From Hominenteromicrobium mulieris (lineage in GTDB: Bacteria > Bacillota > Clostridia > Oscillospirales > Acutalibacteraceae), in assembly GCA_021029595.1 (NCBI GenBank), contig JAJJOY010000004.1:1-64000 (forward strand): a stretch of 64,000 bases of DNA. Reading direction: 5' to 3'. This document shows positions 40,950 to 49,089 of the stretch, piece by piece. The notes under the pieces are model-generated. The model did no database searches. It worked only from the letters and a program-made list of their open reading frames with translations, and was not told the origin of the DNA. The first letter of the stretch is position 1. Each line of letters opens with the position of its first letter. The translations under genes and the position numbers were made by a program.

Positions 40950-43946
40950 TTAATAATCGAGTCTATACACCCGATCAATCAATCCCTGAATCTCAGAGAT
41001 AAGTGTTTCTTTCTGTCTCTGCAACAGATTTGCAATGCGCTTTGCGGGACGTCCAGACAGTGCATCATTGATTTCGTAAATCTCTCGACTTGCTGCTACC
41101 ACTCTGTCGTGAATGGCTTTCTGTTCTTCTACGGCAAAATCCAACTCAACAAAGGGTAGTGTAGAGAGAACGAATGTACCACGAGCAGTAAATCCGCCTT
41201 CAAAATCGCTGCCTACGATCTCCAAGATTCGCTCTGTAATGGGGTTTGACAGCCATGCCTGAATGTATTCAAGTGCGTATGGACTACCATCTTTTTTGCT
41301 AACTGCACAATATCCAGCAGTACCACCTGACGCAATCAGAATATCATTCGTATCCATCGCATACATGGGTTCTTTGCTCAACACGCCAACTATCAATTTG
41401 GGCGTGTTAATAAAGGCGGTCAAGGCTTGTGTTCTGCCATACTGGTACCATGTATCTGCGGTGGCGTTTGGAACGTTACGAGTTCCATCACGGGAAACAC
41501 ACTTAGGAACCAGACGATCATAATGCGCTAAGAGATAAGCGTATGTTCCCGGATAACAGCTTTGCATCTCATCTATGCGGATAAGATGTCCGTTGTTATC
41601 GTAGGGGAAAATAATCTGCTTGTCAGTCGCAAGAATACTATACGAATTCAGGCCCTTCTCAGCCTTTTTGGTTGGCTTAAAATAAGGGCGAAGCAAGGCC
41701 TTCTCAATAGTATAATTATTGCCATCCCTGCTGATTTCAACAGTATCGGCATATTCGGCCACAATTTCATCTGAGGAGAACCAATATATAGGCGTTGGCC
41801 TTTCTGCACTTGTCTGAATACCGTTAAATATCTCTGCGTGTTTTGTAATGGGGACAGATACTTCATCCAACCTCTGGAGCATTGTCAAAAACTCAAAGTC
41901 AGTTGTCAATCTCCATGGCAGCTTGTTCAATACGGAAGAATTAAGCTCAATGGAACTCACTTCTTCTCCTGCCCACAGTTTGTTAGCAGAATCAACGCTG
42001 CTGTAAACAAAACTTGTCTGCTTCGCCTTGGAAAGTAAAATGATCGAGCTGTAAATGGTTTTATCCTCAAACAGCTGTGCATCTCCAAAGTCATCCAGAC
42101 TGACGAGCATCCGTTCTTTTGCAATCAGGTTGCGCAACTTCTCGCCAGCGCCAATTTTGAAGAATTTATTAGGTACAATATAGCATACCAAGCCATTTTC
42201 GTTGATCTTATTGATAGCCTGCTCTATAAAAATAAAGTATTTGTCGAATTGCTTGTGCGATGTCTTATATTTCTTTTTATAGACTTCTACTTCGGCACTC
42301 GGCAATAGGGCGTGCATCCCCTCGGTATTCACATACGGAGGATTGCCGATAATTACATCAAATCCACATCCATTGTTAATTGTGCTCCAGTCAAAGGGAG
42401 CAATCTCCATCATCTGACGGTTGGCACCGCTAATGCCATTCAATTCAGTTTGGCTGACAAGGGAGTTTCCAAATTGAATGTTGTCACCCAGATCAGGAAG
42501 AATCGGAACAACTTCTGATACAGAAGGTGCGGTTTCATCTTCAATCAACTTGATTAACAAAGAGAATTTAGCAACTTCGACCGCATGGATGTCAATATCT
42601 ATGCCGTAAATGCAGGAGCAAAGAATGTCTTTTTTCTCTTGAAGGGGCAGCTTATACAAGTCAATACCCGTTTCAATCAAATGATCTGTTTGCCCATTGC
42701 AGATATACCATTGCACACAGTAATCCTGCAAATAGGCAAATGCCTCTTCCAAGAAAATGCCAGAGCCACAGGCAATATCAGCCACACTGATATTCAAAAT
42801 CTCAGAGGGAGTCTTTCCTTCACACACTTTGGAAAGCGTTTTATCGACCATGTACTTAACGATTTCTGTTGGTGTTGTAACAACAGATCTGTTCTGGCAA
42901 TCTTTCTTCTTGCCAAGACCAATGGTATTATTTTCGAGCAGAACTAACTGTTCGGTTAAGAATATCTCGTAAATCTTTCCAAGCAAATTAGGCTCGATAA
43001 TATTAAACAAATAAGGGCTTTGAGGGTAATACAAATCCTCAATCATGCCTTTAATAACTTCGCAGGAAAGATCAAAAATAATGTCTTCGCCGGAAAACAT
43101 TCCAGAATTGTAGCGCCGGTCAGCCGAACGGAACAATTCCTCCAGTTTGGGTTGCAGTTGATCGGCATCTGTAATGGTATCCTTCAACTTGTGATACAGT
43201 GGCAGATTCTTATCTTCGCAAATTCTCAGGAAGACAATTTGGTTAATAAACTCCTGCACAACATCGTTTAACACTTCCAACGACGCATAGCGGCCACCCT
43301 GAGCATACAGTTCGTTGCTAAGAGCCACACGCCATTCGTTGATTTGAGAAAGAAATAGTGTATCAACCTGCTGGGTTTGCCCTCCGGTTGCGGGGAAGTT
43401 TGCATCCAAATAAGCATCAAAATCACCAGAGTAAACGGTGTCTCTCGCAATCAACCCTACAATCTCATCAATCTTTTCTACATACTCAGTATAATGGTAC
43501 AGCCGGTATCTTGCTACAGCACATCCATCATCTTCGTGAGCAATATGGCAGGTATCGTAGATTGCCAGATATTCAAAATTTGTGAGAACAGCCAGACGAT
43601 GCTTTGCGTTCCAGCCGTACTTTCTGGTCTGAATAGCTGGATCTGCATCTCTGGTAATATCTACCGCAGGCTTCTTTGCTTCTACAAAGAATTTAGGCAC
43701 ACCTCTGAGCGTAATGGTATAGTCAGGGCGGTCAGTTCGAGTGGAGTAATTCTCCGCAATAACTTCTCGATATTGGGGTGCCAATCCTTTTTCGTTTGCA
43801 ACATCCCAACCCAAGAGCTTTAACAGAGGATCAATATATTCAATTCTGCAAGAATGCTCATTGTAAGCATTTCTTGCGTCCTTATAGAAGTCGATGTTAG
43901 CATGAAAACGATCTACAAGGTTCTGCAATTCAGTCAGGTTAGTCAT
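40950..43946 (-). CDS. Type IIG restriction-modification enzyme (Eco57I-like)
   Basis: A 998-residue fused enzyme: N-terminal PD-(D/E)xK nuclease (D75 in RPDYTI, E89-A-K91 in FFVEAKKP), connecting helical domain, adenine methyltransferase with motif I VADIACGSGIF (388-398) and NPPY at 535-538, and a C-terminal target-recognition domain (TaqI-C like, about 730-950). It would cut at a fixed distance from its site and methylate one strand. The ATG at 43946 overlaps the stop of the upstream HTH gene, giving coupling. Recognition sequence cannot be read from the protein. Confidence 0.92.
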   Translation of the reverse strand: MTNLTELQNLVDRFHANIDFYKDARNAYNEHSCRIEYIDPLLKLLGWDVANEKGLAPQYREVIAENYSTRTDRPDYTITLRGVPKFFVEAKKPAVDITRDADPAIQTRKYGWNAKHRLAVLTNFEYLAIYDTCHIAHEDDGCAVARYRLYHYTEYVEKIDEIVGLIARDTVYSGDFDAYLDANFPATGGQTQQVDTLFLSQINEWRVALSNELYAQGGRYASLEVLNDVVQEFINQIVFLRICEDKNLPLYHKLKDTITDADQLQPKLEELFRSADRRYNSGMFSGEDIIFDLSCEVIKGMIEDLYYPQSPYLFNIIEPNLLGKIYEIFLTEQLVLLENNTIGLGKKKDCQNRSVVTTPTEIVKYMVDKTLSKVCEGKTPSEILNISVADIACGSGIFLEEAFAYLQDYCVQWYICNGQTDHLIETGIDLYKLPLQEKKDILCSCIYGIDIDIHAVEVAKFSLLIKLIEDETAPSVSEVVPILPDLGDNIQFGNSLVSQTELNGISGANRQMMEIAPFDWSTINNGCGFDVIIGNPPYVNTEGMHALLPSAEVEVYKKKYKTSHKQFDKYFIFIEQAINKINENGLVCYIVPNKFFKIGAGEKLRNLIAKERMLVSLDDFGDAQLFEDKTIYSSIILLSKAKQTSFVYSSVDSANKLWAGEEVSSIELNSSVLNKLPWRLTTDFEFLTMLQRLDEVSVPITKHAEIFNGIQTSAERPTPIYWFSSDEIVAEYADTVEISRDGNNYTIEKALLRPYFKPTKKAEKGLNSYSILATDKQIIFPYDNNGHLIRIDEMQSCYPGTYAYLLAHYDRLVPKCVSRDGTRNVPNATADTWYQYGRTQALTAFINTPKLIVGVLSKEPMYAMDTNDILIASGGTAGYCAVSKKDGSPYALEYIQAWLSNPITERILEIVGSDFEGGFTARGTFVLSTLPFVELDFAVEEQKAIHDRVVAASREIYEINDALSGRPAKRIANLLQRQKETLISEIQGLIDRVYRLDY

Positions 43947-44124
43947 TGCTGTACGCTGCCTTTCTTTTATCGTTTGTCGGCTTTTCTGCATTTTCTGGAA
44001 TGATCCAAATTCTACTCATGCGAGTAGCACCGTCAATACGATTCGACTTGCATAGAATTTGAACTTGTCTGGGAGTGATTCCCCACTTTACAGCAGCTTC
44101 CTGGACTGTAATATATCCATTCAT
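43939..44124 (-). CDS. Small HTH protein, possible controller of the R-M operon
   Basis: A 61-residue protein (MNGYITVQEAAVKWGITPRQVQILCKSNRIDGATRMSRIWIIPENAEKP) with a MerR/excisionase-like winged helix-turn-helix. It is the first gene after a strong promoter embedded in inverted repeats and overlaps the restriction gene by 8 bases. It could play the part of a controller (C) protein by autoregulating the operon; that is inference. GCGAGG is 9-10 bases upstream of the ATG. Confidence 0.8.
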   Translation of the reverse strand: MNGYITVQEAAVKWGITPRQVQILCKSNRIDGATRMSRIWIIPENAEKPTNDKRKAAYSND

Positions 44125-44154
44125 AACAAACACCTCGCAAATCACAATACAAAA

Positions 44155-44199
44155 AACCACTATAATTATATTCGCTTAAACGAAATAAATCAAGTGGTT
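44155..44199 (-). promoter_or_regulatory. Promoter of the defence operon with flanking inverted repeat
   Basis: On the minus strand: -35 TTGATT (44193-44188), 17-base spacer, -10 TATAAT (44170-44165). Inverted repeats AACCACT (44155-44161) and AGTGGTT (44193-44199) flank the promoter, and a near-palindrome TTCG-N6-CGAA lies in the spacer. This is a likely autoregulatory site for the small HTH protein. Confidence 0.7.
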
Positions 44200-44270
44200 C
44201 CACAAAAATAACACGCCGTCCATAGGGGATTCCCATAGGCGGCGTGTTGCTCAACTATCTAAATATTCGA

Positions 44271-44531
44271 TTATTCTTCCATGACCTCAACCATCATCCT
44301 GGCACCCAGCTTGAAGCTGTTCTGGAAGATCAGGCAGTCGGTTATGGTCTGGAACTCATGGACGCAGTCCGTGTATTTCTCAAACAACTCTTTCTGCCCA
44401 TCCGTCATGGTGGCTTTGAGTTTTTCTTCATTCCTACAGATCAATTCCTGTAGCTTCTTGTACTCCTTGGAAGAAGTATCGTACTCTGTCGGCTCGATGT
44501 TTCCATACCAAAATTCTTCCAATAGCCTCAT
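44271..44531 (-). CDS. DUF6809 family protein
   Basis: An 86-residue acidic helical protein (RLLEEFWYGNIEPTEYDTSSKEYKKLQELICRNEEKL ... FQNSFKLGARMMVEVME). Proteins of this type occur next to TnpV in clostridial mobile elements; function unknown. The start overlaps the TnpV stop by 4 bases. Confidence 0.8.
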   Translation of the reverse strand: MRLLEEFWYGNIEPTEYDTSSKEYKKLQELICRNEEKLKATMTDGQKELFEKYTDCVHEFQTITDCLIFQNSFKLGARMMVEVMEE

Positions 44532-44926
44532 GCCTCATCCTCCCCATAGATCAGTCCCTGGAGGATGATTTCCTCTGCCCGGTTGCGGATGCTGTTCATG
44601 GCACCAACCCATGCCATTTGGTTATCTGCTTTCAGTTCCTCCGTCACGCCCTCAGATGCCTTCATCTGCTCGATAATCAGGGACAAACGCTCCTGCGCCT
44701 GCTCGTTCAGATCAGCCAGATATGTCCAGAGTTGACCGCTGAGAACAAGATCATTAAAGAGGATTGGGCAATGCTCTTTGAGGTAGTCCCGGTGCATCCG
44801 TCCCCATTTACCAATGGGGCGCTGCTCCTCAGAGGACAGGGTAAGAACCGGAATATAATAATCGCCAATGTGTTCATACCAAAGGCCATTACTTTCATCA
44901 TAAATGTGTTTCTTCATCTCAGTCAT
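44528..44926 (-). CDS. tnpV: TnpV-family mobile-element protein
   Basis: A 132-residue protein reading KKHIYDESNGLWYEHIGDYYIPVLTL, GKWGRMHRDYLKEH and LADLNEQAQERLSLIIEQMKASEGVTEELKADNQMAWVGAMNSIRNRAEEII, the conserved frame of TnpV, first named in Tn4451-type elements that use a serine recombinase. Its function is unknown. Here it sits at the right end of an element with a tyrosine integrase. AAGGAAAT is 9 bases before the ATG. Confidence 0.88.
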   Translation of the reverse strand: MTEMKKHIYDESNGLWYEHIGDYYIPVLTLSSEEQRPIGKWGRMHRDYLKEHCPILFNDLVLSGQLWTYLADLNEQAQERLSLIIEQMKASEGVTEELKADNQMAWVGAMNSIRNRAEEIILQGLIYGEDEA

Positions 44927-44981
44927 GGTATTGATTTCCTTATTCTGGTGTTAGAATCGCAAGTCTGACTCTCCAGAAATA

Positions 44982-45000
44982 TTGGTAAATCTTTGGTAAA
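44982..45000. repeat. IME right-end repeats
   Basis: TTGGTAAATC-T-TTGGTAAA, matching the pair at 29338-29357 in the same orientation. They are candidate integrase arm-binding sites. Confidence 0.6.
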
Positions 45001-45263
45001 TTTGAGATTGAAACACAAAAAACGCTTAAAAACGGGGCTAATGAGACGATATGAGACTTTTCATCATGCCCGGCAAATCCTGCCGTGGCAGATAAATAAG
45101 ATTTTTGTCATTTTTGTTCCCCTATCTTCATTTTGACTGTACCGCTATTTTACCATATTCCCGCTTCAATTTCCAGTGTAAACAGAAGCCTCCGAGTGCG
45201 CCCATATCTCCGAAACCTACGCCATCATTATGCGGTTGATTTCGGAGTGGTCTTTCCCCACAA

Positions 45264-45302
45264 AAAAGCAGCTGCTCCTTGTTAAAAAGAGCAGCTGCTT
45301 TT
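45264..45302. terminator. Bidirectional terminator of the PadR gene
   Basis: Perfect 14-base arms AAAAGCAGCTGCTC and GAGCAGCTGCTTTT with A/T tracts on both sides. Confidence 0.85.
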
Positions 45303-45334
45303 CTATGGGATTTGAGTGAAAACTTGTAAGCAAA

Positions 45335-45670
45335 TTAAGAATCAAGAATATTATGGATACCCTGCTGAACGGTTTCATAGTCTTTTTTTAAAGACGCCAA
45401 CCGTTCGCGCCCGGCATTTTCGATATGATAAATCACACGCATGCGGGAACGCCCCGTGCTCATGCGCGTTACGACCTCCTCGCCGGTGATGTACCCATCA
45501 TCCGCCAAGCGGTACAGAAGCGGATAAAAAGATCCCTCCTGCACTGTAATTAAACCTTTGCTTCGCTCCTTGATTTTCTGCACAAGCTGATAACCATATG
45601 CGTCTTCTTCACACAGCAAAAACAGCGTGAGCATTTCTATGGAGCCTTTTTTCATGGTATCAATAGCCAT
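45335..45670 (-). CDS. PadR-family transcriptional regulator
   Basis: A 111-residue protein with the PadR winged helix: KKGSIEMLTLFLLCEEDAYGYQLVQKIKERSKGLITVQEGSFYPLLYRLADDGYITGEEV and RVIYHIENAGRERLASLKKDYETV. PadR repressors usually control an adjacent transporter or membrane protein gene in the same operon. Here the downstream side is a terminator and the upstream side only a gene fragment, so the partner seems lost. The ATG at 45670 follows GGGGG at 11 bases. Confidence 0.9.
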   Translation of the reverse strand: MAIDTMKKGSIEMLTLFLLCEEDAYGYQLVQKIKERSKGLITVQEGSFYPLLYRLADDGYITGEEVVTRMSTGRSRMRVIYHIENAGRERLASLKKDYETVQQGIHNILDS

Positions 45671-45839
45671 AGTGGAGATACCCCCTATCAAGTAGTAGTC
45701 TACAGCAAATTAAATTACAAGTCAATACCTATTTTTAATAAAATGTATTAACAAGCAAATTTTCATATGCCATGATAGCAGCACGCAGAACATGCGCAAT
45801 TTATACTGTTTTAAAGATTTATATATCGGCATTATTGTC

Positions 45840-45935
45840 TTAGTTGTCAAGCGGCGCGGCTTCTTCGGGCACGTCTTCTGCTTCGGCTTCAACGGGCAGC
45901 ACCGCAAGCAAATCGAGCAGACCGGTACGATCATA
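45840..45935 (-). pseudogene. C-terminal fragment of an unidentified gene
   Basis: The minus strand reads DRTGLLDLLAVLPVEAEAEDVPEEAAPLDN and a stop, with the GC-rich codon use of the neighbouring chromosomal genes inside an otherwise AT-rich gap. There is no start and the frame closes after 31 codons, so it looks like the tail of a degraded gene. The rest of the 45671-46039 gap shows nothing. Confidence 0.4.
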
Positions 45936-46039
45936 TTAACCGAAATGTTCCTAAAGAAAAAATGCCCCGCAAAGCACTTAGCAAAATGAGCAAAGCGCAG
46001 ATACGCCATTTTCGTGCGCCTGCGCTCTTATTTTCGTAT

Positions 46040-46873
46040 TTACTTTCTGAAAAGCTTATCCAGCGTCTTGCCATCCTTACTTTTCCATTCCACCCAACCG
46101 TTCGCACTTGTACCGAGGACGAACATAGCGGCCGAGCTCGGCGACGAAAACGACATCGATTTGTTCAGCACATATTCGCTGTTTACATCGGTCACGTCTC
46201 CGTTTTTCAGAGCTGATCGTCTCTGGCGCGCAATGGTCGGTGAAAGGCTTTTATATTCCGTGCGCCCGATACGCGAGCCCTCCAGCACCTCGAACCGCTC
46301 GCCGTCATACACGCCAAACGCTTCTATGCCGTTACGTGTTGTATGTAAAACCGTTTCTTCGCTCTGCATCGCTTTTGCATCGTTCATTTTATAGCCCAGC
46401 GTCGCCATGATGAACTGAATTTCATCGTAGACTTCCTCCACAGTGGCAAGGTCATATTCGTCGATCTCATATTTCGGCACAACACTGTTTTCCACCGTGT
46501 AGCGCTTGGATTCCTGCGCTTTGATGATCGCGTATTTTTCAAGCCCGCTGATCATATCCAGCGTAAAGGTCTTGCTCTCCGCCAAAAACATGATGGCTTT
46601 GTTCCAAAAATCTTTCGAGCGATTGTGGTCGTCCAGCCGCAAAATGCCGTTGCGCGTCTGACCGATGTAAATTTGCGCGATCCTATTGTCTTCGCTCTCA
46701 TTTATTAAATAATAAATGCCGTGCCGGTTGATGCCCGTAATGTTCTTCGCTTCGGAAAGCAGTGGGCGCGGTATCACATACGTCGTCATGGTAGATAAAC
46801 TGCGGCGGATGGAGCGAATACCGTCCGGCTGTCCGTTGTGATAAATCGTTTCAAGCTTTTTGCTGATGCCCAT
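46040..46873 (-). CDS. GIY-YIG nuclease family protein with DUF4357
   Basis: A 277-residue protein: N-terminal GIY-YIG domain (NRHGIYYLINESED ... IYIGQTRNGILRLDDHNRSKDFWNKAIMFLAESKTFTLDMISGLEKYAIIKA), with the GIYYL and YIGQT strands, and a C-terminal DUF4357 domain (GIEAFGVYDGERFEVLEGSRI ... FSSPSSAAMFVLGTSANGWVEWKS). This pairing occurs in prokaryotic proteins of unclear role, often near defence or mobile genes. GAGGAAAAC precedes the ATG. Nuclease activity is predicted only. Confidence 0.9.
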   Translation of the reverse strand: MGISKKLETIYHNGQPDGIRSIRRSLSTMTTYVIPRPLLSEAKNITGINRHGIYYLINESEDNRIAQIYIGQTRNGILRLDDHNRSKDFWNKAIMFLAESKTFTLDMISGLEKYAIIKAQESKRYTVENSVVPKYEIDEYDLATVEEVYDEIQFIMATLGYKMNDAKAMQSEETVLHTTRNGIEAFGVYDGERFEVLEGSRIGRTEYKSLSPTIARQRRSALKNGDVTDVNSEYVLNKSMSFSSPSSAAMFVLGTSANGWVEWKSKDGKTLDKLFRK

Positions 46874-46960
46874 AGTGTTTTCCTCTGCTCACCCATCAAA
46901 TTCAAGTTTATATATGTATTATACCACATAACATACTTTCGCGCCAGTGCCAAACGCATA

Positions 46961-47218
46961 TTATATGAAACTTCTGTAAATTTCGTCCCAAATAAATTGC
47001 CGCACGTTTTTAACGCCACACCAGCCGCTGTCCGACGAGCGCGTATACATCGAGATTCCTGATGTCGGCATGAAATCTATGATGCCAAAACCATGACCGT
47101 CCTCGCCTCTGTGCCGGACGGCCTCATAGAGAGCCTCAACGCACAGCTCATTAAAATCAAAAATAAACCGCACCCTAAAAGAAAAAAGCTCTGCCGCGCA
47201 CCGATTTGATGCCGACAA
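46961..47218 (-). CDS. Hypothetical or degraded 85-residue frame
   Basis: The frame reads FIFDFNELCVEALYEAVRHRGEDGHGFGIIDFMPTSGI in the middle, which looks protein-like, and ends in a basic/aromatic tail. I do not recognise a family, no clear ribosome-binding site precedes it, and it may be a remnant. It fills the 46874-47241 gap, where nothing else is visible. Confidence 0.3.
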   Translation of the reverse strand: MSASNRCAAELFSFRVRFIFDFNELCVEALYEAVRHRGEDGHGFGIIDFMPTSGISMYTRSSDSGWCGVKNVRQFIWDEIYRSFI

Positions 47219-47241
47219 AGCCTTTTTCTCGTTTTAGGGTG

Positions 47242-48651
47242 TTAAATGAATCTGAAATACATGCCTGCACTGCCATAATTGCAGTAGTGCTCGTCCGTCG
47301 ACATGACATCAGCCTTGCTGATCTCTCCCGTGATCAGTTTTTCGCACAGCACTACCATATCCTGCACAATCTCGAGCCGCAGCGGGTTATAGTAGACCGA
47401 CCTGCCCGCAAGGTAATCCTGCTGGTGCTGCTCGTCGCAGCCGTTTTCCTGAATGGAATGCCCGCCGAACCACGCATAATCGCGCAGCGCCTCCGCACGC
47501 GGCAGGAAGCACTCAAGGTTCTTTTTGTAGCTCTCCAAGACCTTATACATGTCTTTTTCCGGGCAGATCATCAAAACGATATACCCGGAGCCGATGGCGT
47601 CGCCGGTAAAAAGCGCCTTGTAGTGTGCGCACGCGAACACCACGGAGTTTTCCGTGTGCCCGCCGAGATTCAGCACATCCACCGTCACACCGCCGCCGAG
47701 GTCGATCACGCTACCCTCGTCAATAGGTACAAGCTGCGGGTATTTGCCGCCGTCGGAAAGCGCCGCCGCAAAGCAGTTTTCGTCTTCGCGGATCTTCTCC
47801 ACATCGTTTTTGTGCAGATATACTTTTTCAAATCGGTCGATGCGGAACATGTGGTCGCGGTGCGGGTGCGTAATCGCAACCTCGACCGGCAGCCGCGTCA
47901 GCTTCTTCACGGTATCGAGCAGGTCGCCCTCGCCCATGCCCGTGTCGATCAAAAGCGCCTTGTCCCTGCCCTCAATGAGGTAGCACGTCGCCGTAAAGTA
48001 GTCATCTATCCGCCAAAAACCGGGCTTTATCCACGTCACTTCAAGCTGCGTGCGTCTATCCTGCTTTAACAGCCAACGAACAATTTCCCCGTCCGCAAAG
48101 ACATTTTCCCATGCGTTTTCAGGGTTGATCTCCGTGCGCTCCACCGTTTCGGAGCCTGTTACGCGCAGGCTCATCACAAGCTTTTCCGCATCTGCAAGCA
48201 CCTTGCCGTCTGCGAGCACATTGCCCTCACCCGCGAACGTATACACCTTCAGCGGCATGAATTTTGCCGCGCGTACTTCATAGGGGTCTGCGTGCCCGCC
48301 GAGAATCGCCGCCGCGCTGAAGCAATGCGACAAATGCGAAATCAGCTGCCACGCCGCGTCCGCGCAGCTTTGCGATGCCGTGAGCGACAATTTACATTTG
48401 TCGATGATGCCCGTCGTCTGCCATTCAAAAACCAAGCTCTGCACCGCTGTTTCGGGCAATATACCGCCCGGTAAAATCAACGCAGTTACCTGTGCTTCTC
48501 CGCAATGCGGCTCGAGTTTACTTAAACAGCTTTCCGCCTCCGTCTCATTCGAGACAAGACACAGCAGCGTCGGCTTCCCGCCGCCCAGCTCCGCGCCGTT
48601 CACGCACCATTTGAGCACCTGTCCGTCAAACACTTTTTCAAAATAATGCAT
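47242..48651 (-). CDS. Degenerate esterase domain fused to MBL-fold hydrolase
   Basis: A 469-residue protein with two parts. Residues 1-200 follow the layout of PHB-depolymerase-like alpha/beta hydrolases (AAWQLISHLSHCFSAAAILGGHADPYEVRAAKFMPLKVYTFAGEGN), but the nucleophile elbow reads ASQSC with Gln94 at the Ser position and the catalytic His is replaced near residue 178 (PENAWEN). Residues 205-400 are a metallo-beta-lactamase fold with an intact zinc motif H262-P-H264-R-D266-H267 and GGHTENS, FTGDAIGS. The MBL half should be active; its substrate is unknown. GGAGG precedes the ATG. Confidence 0.82.
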   Translation of the reverse strand: MHYFEKVFDGQVLKWCVNGAELGGGKPTLLCLVSNETEAESCLSKLEPHCGEAQVTALILPGGILPETAVQSLVFEWQTTGIIDKCKLSLTASQSCADAAWQLISHLSHCFSAAAILGGHADPYEVRAAKFMPLKVYTFAGEGNVLADGKVLADAEKLVMSLRVTGSETVERTEINPENAWENVFADGEIVRWLLKQDRRTQLEVTWIKPGFWRIDDYFTATCYLIEGRDKALLIDTGMGEGDLLDTVKKLTRLPVEVAITHPHRDHMFRIDRFEKVYLHKNDVEKIREDENCFAAALSDGGKYPQLVPIDEGSVIDLGGGVTVDVLNLGGHTENSVVFACAHYKALFTGDAIGSGYIVLMICPEKDMYKVLESYKKNLECFLPRAEALRDYAWFGGHSIQENGCDEQHQQDYLAGRSVYYNPLRLEIVQDMVVLCEKLITGEISKADVMSTDEHYCNYGSAGMYFRFI

Positions 48652-48729
48652 ACCTTTTCCTCCCCGTTACAATGACCCGCTATTTTGTGAATAAAACAAA
48701 AAGACTCCACATTTCTGCAAAGTCTTTCA

Positions 48730-48806
<77 letters not shown>

Positions 48807-48835
48807 ATATAAGCCTTGAATACTCAAGGCCATTT

Positions 48836-48909
48836 TGGCAGCGGTACCAGGATTTGAACCCAGACAAACAGAGTCAGAGTCTGCTGTGCTACCATTACAC
48901 AATACCGCT
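48836..48909 (-). tRNA. tRNA-Gln (CTG)
   Basis: Minus strand: acceptor AGCGGTA pairs with TACCGCT, anticodon arm GCAGA/TCTGT with loop CTCTGAC giving anticodon CTG, T arm GGTTCAAATCC, encoded CCA with discriminator G. It is 29 bases from tRNA-Pro on the same strand. Confidence 0.92.
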
Positions 48910-49089
48910 ATCTGTTTCGCTGTCTTTCTTTCGTTTCGTTTGTTTCCGTCGGACAACGTAGTCTATTATAGCAGATATTCGGGAAAAGTCAACCCTTTTT
49001 TCAAAAAAACTTTAAAAATTTGAAATTTATTTTTCGAGTGAGAATTAAAACGCGTAAAAAAGCGCGGAATTATGCGGTTTTTCGCCTTT

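Larger units (their letters stand above)
44927..45334. other. Right end of IME and flanking chromosome
   Basis: This 408-base gap holds the right-end TTGGTAAA repeats (44982-45000), probably the IME-chromosome junction soon after, a CTCCGAAA/TTTCGGAG hairpin (45209-45247) and a bidirectional terminator. No gene is visible. The exact end of the element cannot be fixed from this sequence. Confidence 0.5.

Noticed and set aside
37173..44124. Defence operon considered as BREX or DISARM
   Set aside because: No PglZ, BrxL, BrxC or DrmA/B-like proteins are present; the methyltransferases fit the Eco57I type.
45722..46009. Minus-strand frame rich in Cys, Lys and Phe
   Set aside because: AT-driven frame without start signal; a different frame in the same place carries the likely gene remnant.
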